Shown: positions 9,005 through 16,659 of the stretch, piece by piece
Numbering within the stretch: the stretch's first letter is position 1
Layout: each line of letters begins with the position of its first letter
Origin: CAKZQX01 sp034435975
Lineage (GTDB): Bacteria > Chloroflexota > Chloroflexia > Chloroflexales > Chloroflexaceae
NCBI GenBank assembly: GCA_034435975.1
Contig: DAOTWD010000061.1
Coordinates: 1-64,000, forward strand
Length of the DNA: 64,000 nucleotides
Direction of reading: 5' to 3'
Translations under genes and position numbers: made by a program
The notes under the pieces: model-generated
The model's database searches: none
The model's input: the letters and a program-made list of their open reading frames with translations, nothing else
What the model was told of the DNA's origin: nothing

Positions 9005-9532
9005 ATGATCACCTTAACCCCTAAATTATTGGAAGCCTGGTTCAACCTGATGTCAGAGGCTATGCGCGGTAGCGCGGATGCACAGCACTTGATGAAAACA
9101 CTCAGTAGCTCAACAACCGCATCCGAAGAAACTATGCGCATGATGATGCGGTTTATGCCACCAGGCATGGTGCCTCTACAACCCGAAGCCTTTACTGAAT
9201 GGATCGAAGAGTGGTGGCGGATGATGGGGGTTGTACCGCGCCATCGCTATCTGGAATTATTGGAACGCTATGAATTATTGCGTACACGCCTGGAAGAGTC
9301 AGAACGTACCAGTCGACGCCTGCAATCAATGATCGGTGAGAAACGGCAAGAGGAAGCCCAGAAAGTTCTTGACTTATGGGGATCGACACTCGAAGAAACC
9401 CTGAAGGCCCAATCCGAATGGATGCGTGCCTGGATGCCAACTGCACCGAGAAGTAACGATGAGTCAGAGAAGCCGCACGAGCCAGCCAGAGACCGCGAGC
9501 CTGAAAAGGCCAGACCCAAAGAAAAAGCCTAG
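9005..9532 (+). CDS. PHA-associated helical protein sharing a phasin motif
   Basis: A 175-residue protein without signal peptide or membrane segment, starting at ATG 9005 after AAGGAAG. The middle (about 75-122) is a coiled coil (LLERYELLRTRLEESERTSR). Residues 125-143, WGSTLEETLKAQSEWMRAW, match motif B found twice in the phasin-like protein at 5279, position for position in the tryptophans and the L-x-A-Q core. The tail is charged and disordered (rich in P, E, K). Location behind phaC and the shared motif suggest a granule- or synthase-associated role (PhaR/PhaE-like); no family name is certain. Confidence 0.65.
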   Translation: MITLTPKLLEAWFNLMSEAMRGSADAQHLMKTLSSSTTASEETMRMMMRFMPPGMVPLQPEAFTEWIEEWWRMMGVVPRHRYLELLERYELLRTRLEESERTSRRLQSMIGEKRQEEAQKVLDLWGSTLEETLKAQSEWMRAWMPTAPRSNDESEKPHEPARDREPEKARPKEKA

Positions 9533-9965
9533 CCCCTCTTTTCGTTCCGTGCGTTTCTGCAAACTTCCGATCATCACGTTATGCCATCAGAGTTTGCAGG
9601 AACGTCTTTTCGCGCTTACGCATCTGCATTTCACGACCACCTCTAGCTCCTGACATTTCTCACCACCCGGTACCAACCCCTTCCCCTTTCCTTCACACTG
9701 TACCAGGGTACTTTCTGTAACCACATCAGCATCGATTCAGAGCCGTGTCTCAGCATGATGGGAACATATGCTTGTATGGTTTTCCACCAAGACATCGCCT
9801 GAGTAGGAGGGCGCAGCACGGCTCCGGCTTTCCCGTGGGAGGATCGAGGGTTCTCGCTCTTCGCTCCTCGTTCCTCGCCAGGCCCCCGCCCCTGTCGAGA
9901 TGAAGTCTCGTTGAATAAAAAGCCCCCTGGTTTCACATCAATTTCATATTTTTCTCAGGTTGTGC
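9533..9965. other. Intergenic region with interspersed repeat copy
   Basis: Contains a weak stem (CTGCAAACT near 9557, AGTTTGCAG near 9590) that may end the PHA transcript, and a copy of an interspersed repeat at 9777-9920. No gene is supported. Confidence 0.6.
9777..9920. repeat. Interspersed repeat element, copy A
   Basis: Shares AAGACATCGCC-TGAGTAGGAGGGCGCAGC at its left and GAGATGAAGTCTCGTTG at its right with copies at 37281-37380 and 47732-47905. Its interior (TTCTCGCTCTTCGCTCC and CCAGGCCCCC) matches the interior of the 47732 copy. The ends are only partly inverted repeats here, suggesting decay. Boundaries are approximate. Confidence 0.7.
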
Positions 9966-9971
9966 TATAAT
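9943..9971 (+). promoter_or_regulatory. Sigma-70-type promoter candidate
   Basis: TTCATA (9943-9948), a 17-base spacer and a perfect TATAAT (9966-9971) lie 61 bases before the start codon of the secreted protein at 10033. Confidence 0.6.
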
Positions 9972-10032
9972 AGCCCGCGTTACCCTGGTGTAGCATTTTC
10001 TACCCTGTTTGTAGAACAAGGAGGTCACGACT

Positions 10033-11466
10033 ATGCGTGTCGTTTTGCGTCAACTCGGGCTGGTATTGCTTATGCTGACGATACTGGCCATGGTGTACCC
10101 GAACGGCGCTGCCTCATCGACGCCCATGATGGCATCTGCTGCTTCCGCTAGCCAGATCATGCACAACGGAGTGCAGATCATGGCGGATGGTACCCTGCAA
10201 CTGCAGGGCGGTTTTACTCCCCCCCGCGTCGTCGCTCGTTCGTATCAGCATTATGGGTTCTACCTGGCTGCACCGCAGTTATTCTCCATGCCCATCTTTG
10301 CCGTCAGACTGACGTATACGGCAACCGTGCCCATCGGAAGTGCGGTGCAGATTGATCTCCGTACCAGTACCGATGGTCAGACCTGGTCTGCCTGGGAAAC
10401 CGATCTCACCAATGGGGCGATCATCGATTTTCCGGGCGGTGTCCGTCAGACACAGTATCGAGCCAGGTTGCTCGGAACGCAGGCAGCCAGGCCGCAGTTG
10501 CATGCGGTGCAGGTACAGCCAGTGGCTGCCCCGGCCCGGTTTCACGCGCTGTCCGACGATGTCGCCCCCACCTATCGCATTCGGGCCACACGCCTGGGAA
10601 TGATTGGTGGTCGCACGGCCAACGGGCACATCATTCGTCCTCGTGACCGATTTGTCGCGCTCCCCTCGTGGCGTTCGCTCTCCAGTCGGGGTGGTCACGA
10701 ATATCAGGTACGGATTACCTACAAAGGTCGTAGCGTGGTAGCTCCGGTATGGGACGTTGGCCCCTGGAACACACGTGATGATTACTGGTCGGTGCAGCGT
10801 GAACGCTTTCCTGAACTGCGGCGCGGTTGGCCGCAGGATCATGCCGCCTATTTTGAACGGCATAATGGGGGGTATGCCGAAAAGGGCTATGTACGCTTTC
10901 CGACCGCTATGGATGTAGGCGACGGTATCTGGTGGGATGACCTGGGGATCGTGGGTGATCAGGCCGAGGTGGAAGTGACCTTCTTATGGGAAGGACGCGA
11001 TCCTCTGACAGAGCCACCACCGCCACCCGCCGTTGCAGATATTGAGATTGACACCAGCAGTCCCGACTTCCAGATCAGTCGCAGTATCTGGCACCACAGC
11101 CCACCGGGGTGTGGCGCGGGCGGGCATGCGTTCTGGACACTGACAACGACAAATCCAGATGCCAGCACGCATCGTGTCCGCTGGCAACCGGCGTTGCCGG
11201 TGACCGGTATGTACGATGTCTATGTGCATGTGCCACGTTGTGAGCATGAGTACCCGATCACCACCGCAGCTCGTTATCTGGTGCAACACCGCGAGGGTGT
11301 CCAGGAGATACTCATCAACCAGGCGCAACAAACCGACTGGGTGTTGCTCGGTCGATTCGCGTTTGCAGACGACAACAACGGCTTCATTCAACTGACCAGC
11401 CTGGCAGGGGATGCCGGGCACACCCTGTGGTTTGATAACGCCAGGTGGGTGTTTGCGGGATGGTAA
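10033..11466 (+). CDS. Secreted protein with C-terminal golvesin-like domain
   Basis: A 477-residue exported protein. The start ATG 10033 follows AAGGAGG. Residues 1-28 form a signal peptide (MRVVLRQLGLVLLMLTILAM, then small residues). The middle part includes a putative beta-sandwich with DLRTSTDGQTWSAWE (about 100-115) and a catalytic-looking but unassigned region GRTANGHIIRPRDRF...PVWDVGPWNTRDDYW (about 195-255). Residues about 345-477 resemble a golvesin/Xly-type carbohydrate- or peptidoglycan-associated domain: TGMYDVYVHVP, TAARYLVQH, WVLLGRFAF, LWFDNARWVF. It likely acts at the cell surface. An enzymatic function was not identified. Confidence 0.8.
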   Translation: MRVVLRQLGLVLLMLTILAMVYPNGAASSTPMMASAASASQIMHNGVQIMADGTLQLQGGFTPPRVVARSYQHYGFYLAAPQLFSMPIFAVRLTYTATVPIGSAVQIDLRTSTDGQTWSAWETDLTNGAIIDFPGGVRQTQYRARLLGTQAARPQLHAVQVQPVAAPARFHALSDDVAPTYRIRATRLGMIGGRTANGHIIRPRDRFVALPSWRSLSSRGGHEYQVRITYKGRSVVAPVWDVGPWNTRDDYWSVQRERFPELRRGWPQDHAAYFERHNGGYAEKGYVRFPTAMDVGDGIWWDDLGIVGDQAEVEVTFLWEGRDPLTEPPPPPAVADIEIDTSSPDFQISRSIWHHSPPGCGAGGHAFWTLTTTNPDASTHRVRWQPALPVTGMYDVYVHVPRCEHEYPITTAARYLVQHREGVQEILINQAQQTDWVLLGRFAFADDNNGFIQLTSLAGDAGHTLWFDNARWVFAGW

Positions 11467-11557
11467 CGAATCACAGCAGGCCGTCCCGGAATCAGACGAC
11501 AATAGGGGCCGCGTGCCGATGCATAGGCCATACCTGACGGCACAGCAACAGGATCGC

Positions 11558-11590
11558 AAACGGTGACAGGGATATGTCCTGTCACCGTTT
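11558..11590. terminator. Bidirectional hairpin terminator
   Basis: Perfect 13-bp stem AAACGGTGACAGG (11558-11570) and CCTGTCACCGTTT (11578-11590) with a 7-base loop. It sits between the convergent secreted-protein gene and the GTPase gene. A partial copy of one arm (CCTGTGACCGTTT) recurs near 11660. Confidence 0.7.
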
Positions 11591-11715
11591 CGTTTCCATG
11601 GCCCTCAACGTTGCAACGCAGATTGGGAAGCTCAATCTGTTGAGGCGGGGAACCATACCATGTCCTGTGACCGTTTGCGCTGCCGTCAACGTTGGAAGCG
11701 CATCCAGAGACCAGC

Positions 11716-12246
11716 CTAATCTTCACTGCGTTGCATAATCACATAGAGCAGTTCCAGCAGTATGTTTTTCACACTCTCACGTTGAGACGCCACACATGGC
11801 AGAACCTTTATATGTGGTGGTTGGCGTAGCGCCAGTCGCAATTCATCTGGTGACCAGGCATTGGGCCGATCTTGCTTATTCGCTGCGATGACATAGGCGG
11901 TATCACGATACGATGTGAAGAACTCAATGATGCGATTCGTCTCTCGAAATGTTTCCGGGCGGGTACTATCAACAAGAACAACGAGGCCAAGCATCCCTTC
12001 GGAGAGAATCTCCCACATGAAATCAAAGCGCTTCTGACCTGGAGTTCCAAACAAATGCAGCACCAGATCATCAGCGACGGCAATGCGACCGAAGTCCATT
12101 GCCACCGTCGTTTCCTTCTTTATGAGCTTTGTGTCGTCAGAGGCACGCCGTTCGGTTGAAACCACTTCGATCTCACTAATCGACCGGATAAACTCGGTCT
12201 TTCCGGCGTTCACTGCCCCACTTATAACCATTTTTACCGTCTGCAC
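11716..12246 (-). CDS. MglA/Ras-like small GTPase
   Basis: A 176-residue cytosolic GTPase. The P-loop GAVNAGKT is at residues 10-17, switch II FGTPGQKRF near 67-75, and a NKQD-type base-recognition motif (AANKQDRP) near 120. This COG2229-like family is commonly encoded beside roadblock or DUF4388 proteins in signalling or polarity modules. Here it lies 46 bases downstream of a DUF4388 gene on the same strand, which supports a shared transcript. The stop is close to the convergent terminator at 11558. The cellular output is unknown. Confidence 0.9.
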   Translation of the reverse strand: MQTVKMVISGAVNAGKTEFIRSISEIEVVSTERRASDDTKLIKKETTVAMDFGRIAVADDLVLHLFGTPGQKRFDFMWEILSEGMLGLVVLVDSTRPETFRETNRIIEFFTSYRDTAYVIAANKQDRPNAWSPDELRLALRQPPHIKVLPCVASQRESVKNILLELLYVIMQRSED

Positions 12247-12292
12247 ACCGGCCCTCCGCTACGGTGCTGTGCCCTGGCTGGAGCGCACAATT

Positions 12293-13126
12293 CTACATAC
12301 CACGGATACGGTTGATGATACGGGAAACCAGGCTCTTTTTGATCCTGGGCATCTCCATTGGTTGTGCGCCGCGCGGAGATGACGACAGCGGCGCAGGTCT
12401 GGGCTTTTTGACGACATCAACCAGGCCCGCCGTCACAAAGCCATACACAATGCGGCACACATCGAACTCACTGAGATTGGTCTTCTGGGCAATATCGGCA
12501 AGGGTATCTTTGCCATTAATACGCGCAAAAACGCGCCATTCTTCTGGTGAGAGCTTGACCCCTTTTGCTTTCGCTCCAGGTTGATCCAGAAACCTCACGA
12601 TCATATCCGTACTCGGAATGCGATCCTTAATGCGCCCCCACTCATCAATGCGACGCACACCTTCCATAATCAAGTTCTCAACAGGAAGGGGAACCGGCAT
12701 GACCGGCTCATTCACATCTGGTTTTTGACCTTGCTCAAAGCGGAACTCCCCATCAGGCCAACCAAACAAACCATAGACCGACTCCTCGGTATGGGTCTGT
12801 AAGGTTTGCTGCAAATCCTCCTGCGACATCATATTCTCGCTCAGAATGATCTGCGTCAAAGTCATGCCATTCGTACTCCCGTTCTGTACCTGTCTGGCTT
12901 GTTCAAGTTGCTCTGGCGTTAGCTTCCCCTGACGGATCAGCATATCTCCCAACTGCTCGCCTTCGCGCCGTGCGGCATAGATCAACTTCCCCTTTTCAAA
13001 GTAGAGGATCGCCTGCTCATCACCCCGTCTCAAATGTAAACACCCGGTTTTGTACCCCCGATCAACGAGGTACAAAAAATCAGAAAGGCCAAAATCTCGG
13101 ATATTTCCCACCAGCGCCATTATCAT
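12293..13126 (-). CDS. DUF4388 (PATAN-type) regulatory protein
   Basis: A 277-residue soluble protein. Residues 1-115 form a DUF4388 domain (GNIRDFGLSDFLYLVDRGYKTG..L, then AILYFEKGKLIYA and GEQLGDMLIRQGKLTPEQL). A second segment (about 95-145) has LTQIILSENMMSQEDLQQTL and FGWPDGEFRFEQG, typical of the same family, and residues about 170-235 resemble a winged-helix unit (FARINGKDTLADIAQKTNLS). Proteins of this kind partner with small GTPases or response regulators. The next gene downstream encodes such a GTPase. The start is at MIMALVGN; MALVGN two codons later is also possible. Confidence 0.85.
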   Translation of the reverse strand: MIMALVGNIRDFGLSDFLYLVDRGYKTGCLHLRRGDEQAILYFEKGKLIYAARREGEQLGDMLIRQGKLTPEQLEQARQVQNGSTNGMTLTQIILSENMMSQEDLQQTLQTHTEESVYGLFGWPDGEFRFEQGQKPDVNEPVMPVPLPVENLIMEGVRRIDEWGRIKDRIPSTDMIVRFLDQPGAKAKGVKLSPEEWRVFARINGKDTLADIAQKTNLSEFDVCRIVYGFVTAGLVDVVKKPRPAPLSSSPRGAQPMEMPRIKKSLVSRIINRIRGM

Positions 13127-13161
13127 GCCTCCAGGGCGCTACCAGTCCATAATACCTAACA

Positions 13162-14082
13162 TCAGACTGAGGTTGCCGGTATCTGCTCATCGGTTGCTAA
13201 GGGTTCGCGTATCAGCACACCATCCGCTGCAAGAACAGGCACAAGTGCAGCGATGGCGATCGCGATCATCTGGTCATCAGGCTCACGTGTCGTTAACAGT
13301 TGCAATAACAACGACGGCATCATTACTATCTGTACCCATGGGCGATGGTAATATCGGGCTGAAAGCCGCAGAACCTCATAAGTCACGGCTGCAATCAGCG
13401 GTACACCAACAATCCGTGACAGCCCCCTGAGCCAGAGGGGCATTCCACCAAAAAAGAGAAACACGACAAAACTCACCAGCACGATCAAGACCAGAAAACT
13501 GGTACCACAACGGGGATGAAACAGCGAAAAACCGCGTACCGTCTCAACGGTCAAATCTGCACCAGCTTCATAGGCATTGACGGCTTTATGCTCTGCCCCA
13601 TGATACCCAAATACTCGTTTCATTTCCGGCAAGCGGCTAATCACAATAATATACGCGATAATAATACCGAGACGTACCATTGCTTCCAGCATTTCACGCT
13701 GGAGCATAGATACTCCCAGGTAACTGACGATACTGGCGACTAGAAGTGGCACCACAAAGAAGAGTCCAATTGCAACCGAGACAGAGATCAGGAACGTACT
13801 AATTGTGACCCCTTTTGCCGCTGGTTCTTCTTTTCCATACGCTGCACTGGCTGAAAAACTCAGTGCCTGTACACCAAGATGCAGTGCTTCCCACAACATT
13901 ACAATGCCACGTAACAGAGGCCAGCGGTGCCAGGATTGCCGTTCGCGCTGAGCTATTGGAATGTGATGATAGGCAATTCGACCGTCTGGTCGATACACTG
14001 CAACCGTTGCTTGCTGCTGACCGCGCATCATCACGCCTTCGATCACTGCCTGTCCACCATATGAAAATTGCTGATAATCCAC
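13162..14082 (-). CDS. DUF1385 (YqhQ-like) membrane protein
   Basis: A 306-residue protein of the DUF1385 family: FSYGGQAVIEGVMMRG at the N terminus, several membrane segments (about 95-125, 135-160, 205-235) and the conserved FGYHGAEHKAVNAYE and HPRCGTSFL motifs. Length and motif order match the family. Its biochemical role is not established. Transcribed with the DUF4388 gene after a 35-base gap. Confidence 0.93.
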   Translation of the reverse strand: MDYQQFSYGGQAVIEGVMMRGQQQATVAVYRPDGRIAYHHIPIAQRERQSWHRWPLLRGIVMLWEALHLGVQALSFSASAAYGKEEPAAKGVTISTFLISVSVAIGLFFVVPLLVASIVSYLGVSMLQREMLEAMVRLGIIIAYIIVISRLPEMKRVFGYHGAEHKAVNAYEAGADLTVETVRGFSLFHPRCGTSFLVLIVLVSFVVFLFFGGMPLWLRGLSRIVGVPLIAAVTYEVLRLSARYYHRPWVQIVMMPSLLLQLLTTREPDDQMIAIAIAALVPVLAADGVLIREPLATDEQIPATSV

Positions 14083-14223
14083 TCGTTATCTGAACCTCTG
14101 TCAACGACCAGATCTATACCGAGAACGACAGTGTGTAGATTTTATCATAACACGGTACGGCATAAACAACAATAGCAAACAGGTACTACTGTAAACTAGG
14201 TATACCGGGTGCTGGTAGTTTGT

Positions 14224-14670
14224 TTATTTCGTATCCGTTCCGATATCCCGTTGTGCCAGCACACGGGCAGCAGTACGCACCCCCACAATCAGGCCTGAGA
14301 GCCGAATAAAGGGCGAAACAACGTGTTCCGCTACATACGTGGTGGTAGTTAAAACTGTGCTGGTGGTTTCGTGCGCCTCACCGGTAATCTCACGTGCCTG
14401 ATCAAGAACTTCTGTCATTTTTGCCTTCGCATCGTTAATGTTCGGCATCAGCGTATTCTGTGTATATCGGTTGAGTGACCTGACAATATACAATACCGCC
14501 AGGAGCAACACGATCAAGAGCAAAGTCATAATCATTTGCAATACAGCCAGGACGACAATGGCTATATCACGTGAGATTTCCCGAAACACTGCAAAATATG
14601 CGGCTGTAACGATAAATCCTATAACAATGAGGAAGATGATCGCGATGCTTATGCCGATCCATCGGAACAC
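14224..14670 (-). CDS. Two-segment membrane protein, unknown
   Basis: A 148-residue protein with two hydrophobic segments (about 5-28 and 38-65) and a soluble C-terminal part with a possible amphipathic helix (NINDAKAKMTEVLDQAREIT) rich in Thr. The arrangement resembles small DUF948/YtxH-like envelope proteins but no family was recognised. It sits alone between YqhQ and the small gene at 14779. Confidence 0.7.
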   Translation of the reverse strand: MFRWIGISIAIIFLIVIGFIVTAAYFAVFREISRDIAIVVLAVLQMIMTLLLIVLLLAVLYIVRSLNRYTQNTLMPNINDAKAKMTEVLDQAREITGEAHETTSTVLTTTTYVAEHVVSPFIRLSGLIVGVRTAARVLAQRDIGTDTK

Positions 14671-14778
14671 AATGATACTCCCTTACCAGTACCACCCTGA
14701 CGCGCTATGTTATGTACTGTACTTTATCTCTTTTGATGATCGTAACCGGCTGCCCCTGAACCTACGCGAACGATTATA

Positions 14779-15036
14779 TCATACTCGTAGACGAGAGGCA
14801 ACGATCAGGAGCAACCAGGCTACCAGGATAGCCTCCAGTATCGGAACACCTGCTGGCATCGGCAGCATCAATGGCAACTGTAATCCCAGGCCATAGGCCA
14901 CGAGGCATCCGATAAAGGCAGCGATCCAGAACAAGGGTAATTGTTGCCAGCGCTGGCCCCACAGCACATGGGCCAGGCTGGCGCAGGCCGTTGCCAGTAA
15001 CAGCAATAGTGCCGTGGCTGGTGCCAGTTCATGCAT
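14779..15036 (-). CDS. Small three-helix membrane protein
   Basis: An 85-residue, very hydrophobic protein with about three membrane helices and a basic end (VASRLRV). Its ATG overlaps the last 8 bases of mnmA on the same strand, so translation is probably coupled to mnmA. No family was recognised, and a role in the thiouridylase reaction is not implied. Confidence 0.65.
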   Translation of the reverse strand: MHELAPATALLLLLATACASLAHVLWGQRWQQLPLFWIAAFIGCLVAYGLGLQLPLMLPMPAGVPILEAILVAWLLLIVASRLRV

Positions 15037-16141
15037 GGTTCACCGTCCTTCCGGGGGTGCGGGCAATCCGCCCACCACCTAGCACCTGGTCGTTCCGATA
15101 GAATACGGCTGCCTGACCGGGGGTGATGGCGCGCTGAGGCTGACATAACACAATCTGGAGCCGTTGTTCTGCCAGCGGCGTGACATGGGCCGGGATTGGT
15201 GCCGCGTGCGCTCGCACCTGTACCTCACAGGTGAATGGCACCGCTGGCCACAGCCCGTCTACAAACTGCACCCGCTCAACCACAAAGGTATCGCGCAACG
15301 CGGCTGTGGCTGAACCAACAATCAGCGTGTTCTGGTCGGTGTCGAGCGCAATCACAAAGAGCGGTTGGGCACTGGTGATACCCAGACCCTTCCGTTGCCC
15401 CACGGTGTAGAATGGTAGCCCTTGATGCTGCCCCAGCACACGTCCCTCTTCGTCAATAATCGGGCCGGGCAGTATGCTCTGGGGTGCCTCTTCGCGCAGA
15501 AAGCGGCGGTAGTCATTGTCGGGGATAAAGCAAATATCCTGGCTCTCCGGGCGATAGGCGGTTGCCAGCTTGCGCTCCTGGGCCAATGCACGTACTTCGG
15601 TCTTGGTGAGCGCACCGAGTGGGAATTGCAACCGTGCCAGTTCGTGCTGTTGCAGCATATACAGTACGTAAGACTGGTCTTTGGCGCGATCGACGCCGCG
15701 CAGCAGGCGGTACTGCCGTTCGTTGGATCCTGGTGCGATCTCACCGGCCGCAATCCGCGCAAAATGCCCGGTTGCCAGGTAATCAAACCCCAAAGCCTGC
15801 GCCCGCTGGAGCAGAAAGCGAAATTTGAGATCACGGTTACAGGCCAGGCACGGGTTGGGCGTGTAGCCGTGAGTATACTCATCCAGAAAATATTGAATAA
15901 CGTGACGGCGAAATTCGCGTTGATAGTTAAACACATAGTAGGGTATGCCCAGTTGCGCACATACCCGTCGCGCTCCCGCGACCATCTCCATTGAACAGCA
16001 CTGGCTCTCGTAGAGACCCTCGTCATCACCCTCCCACAGGTGCATGGTGACACCGGTGACAGCATGGCCCTGTTCGTGGAGCAGCGCGGCTACCAGCGAG
16101 CTATCCACGCCACCGCTCATCGCAACCATTATCTTTGCCAT
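15029..16141 (-). CDS. mnmA: tRNA 2-thiouridylase MnmA
   Basis: A 370-residue ATP-dependent enzyme that thiolates U34 of tRNA (Lys, Glu, Gln), taking sulfur from a persulfide relay. The PP-loop SGGVDSS (9-15) is intact, as are two cysteines used in catalysis, in TPNPCLACNRDLKF (about 105) and QDICFIPD (about 207). FYTVGQRKGLG and FYRNDQVLGGG complete the family pattern. The gene starts 511 bases from the next coding region and overlaps the small membrane gene at its end. Confidence 0.97.
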   Translation of the reverse strand: MAKIMVAMSGGVDSSLVAALLHEQGHAVTGVTMHLWEGDDEGLYESQCCSMEMVAGARRVCAQLGIPYYVFNYQREFRRHVIQYFLDEYTHGYTPNPCLACNRDLKFRFLLQRAQALGFDYLATGHFARIAAGEIAPGSNERQYRLLRGVDRAKDQSYVLYMLQQHELARLQFPLGALTKTEVRALAQERKLATAYRPESQDICFIPDNDYRRFLREEAPQSILPGPIIDEEGRVLGQHQGLPFYTVGQRKGLGITSAQPLFVIALDTDQNTLIVGSATAALRDTFVVERVQFVDGLWPAVPFTCEVQVRAHAAPIPAHVTPLAEQRLQIVLCQPQRAITPGQAAVFYRNDQVLGGGRIARTPGRTVNHA

Positions 16142-16652
16142 TTGTCTTTACGCTACGGGTTACAGGTGACAGGTTACAGGCTAAAGAATGCCTCCCTGGT
16201 ATTATACCTTGATGTGAGGTGAGGATGTGAGGAGGCGAGGAGGCGAGGAGGCGAGGAGGCGAGGAGGCGAGGATGTGAGGAGGCGAGGAGGCGAGGAGGG
16301 GTGCGGCACGTGCATGTAGGGGCGCAGCCGTGGCAACCGGATACCTGCGGCCGTGCCCTGTCCGCCCACGGCTGCGCCCGGCTGCGGTTCAACGCACATC
16401 GAGGCCAGGCGACGAGGCAAGAACCTGGTGAGGCGATGATGACGGTGCTTTTTTAACGCAAAGGCGTAAAGAGGCAAAGACGCAACGATTGTGGTTAGTT
16501 GCCGCGTCCAGGGCGCGGAGGCGTCTGCCGCCGTGAGGCGACGAGGCAACGAGGCATGAGACGAGGATCGCCCGGTAGGGGCACGGCGCCGTACCCCTAC
16601 GTACAACCTGCGATGAGATGGGGCAACTTCCCTATCTCCTATCTCCTATCTC
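16142..16652. other. Repeat-rich intergenic region
   Basis: 511 bases with no gene. It holds the GAGGAGGC array at 16212-16300, TTACAGGTGACAGGTTACAG just upstream of mnmA and a CTATCTC array at 16632-16659. The tandem arrays keep frames open on both strands, but the peptides are pure low complexity. Confidence 0.75.
16212..16300. repeat. 8-bp tandem repeat GAGGAGGC
   Basis: About ten units of GAGGAGGC, interrupted twice by GATGTGAG. It may vary in copy number by slippage. It lies upstream of mnmA. Confidence 0.9.
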
Positions 16653-16659
16653 CTATCTC
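16632..16659. repeat. 7-bp tandem repeat CTATCTC x4
   Basis: Four exact units that run into the last codons of the glycoside hydrolase gene, so copy-number change could alter its C terminus. Confidence 0.85.
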
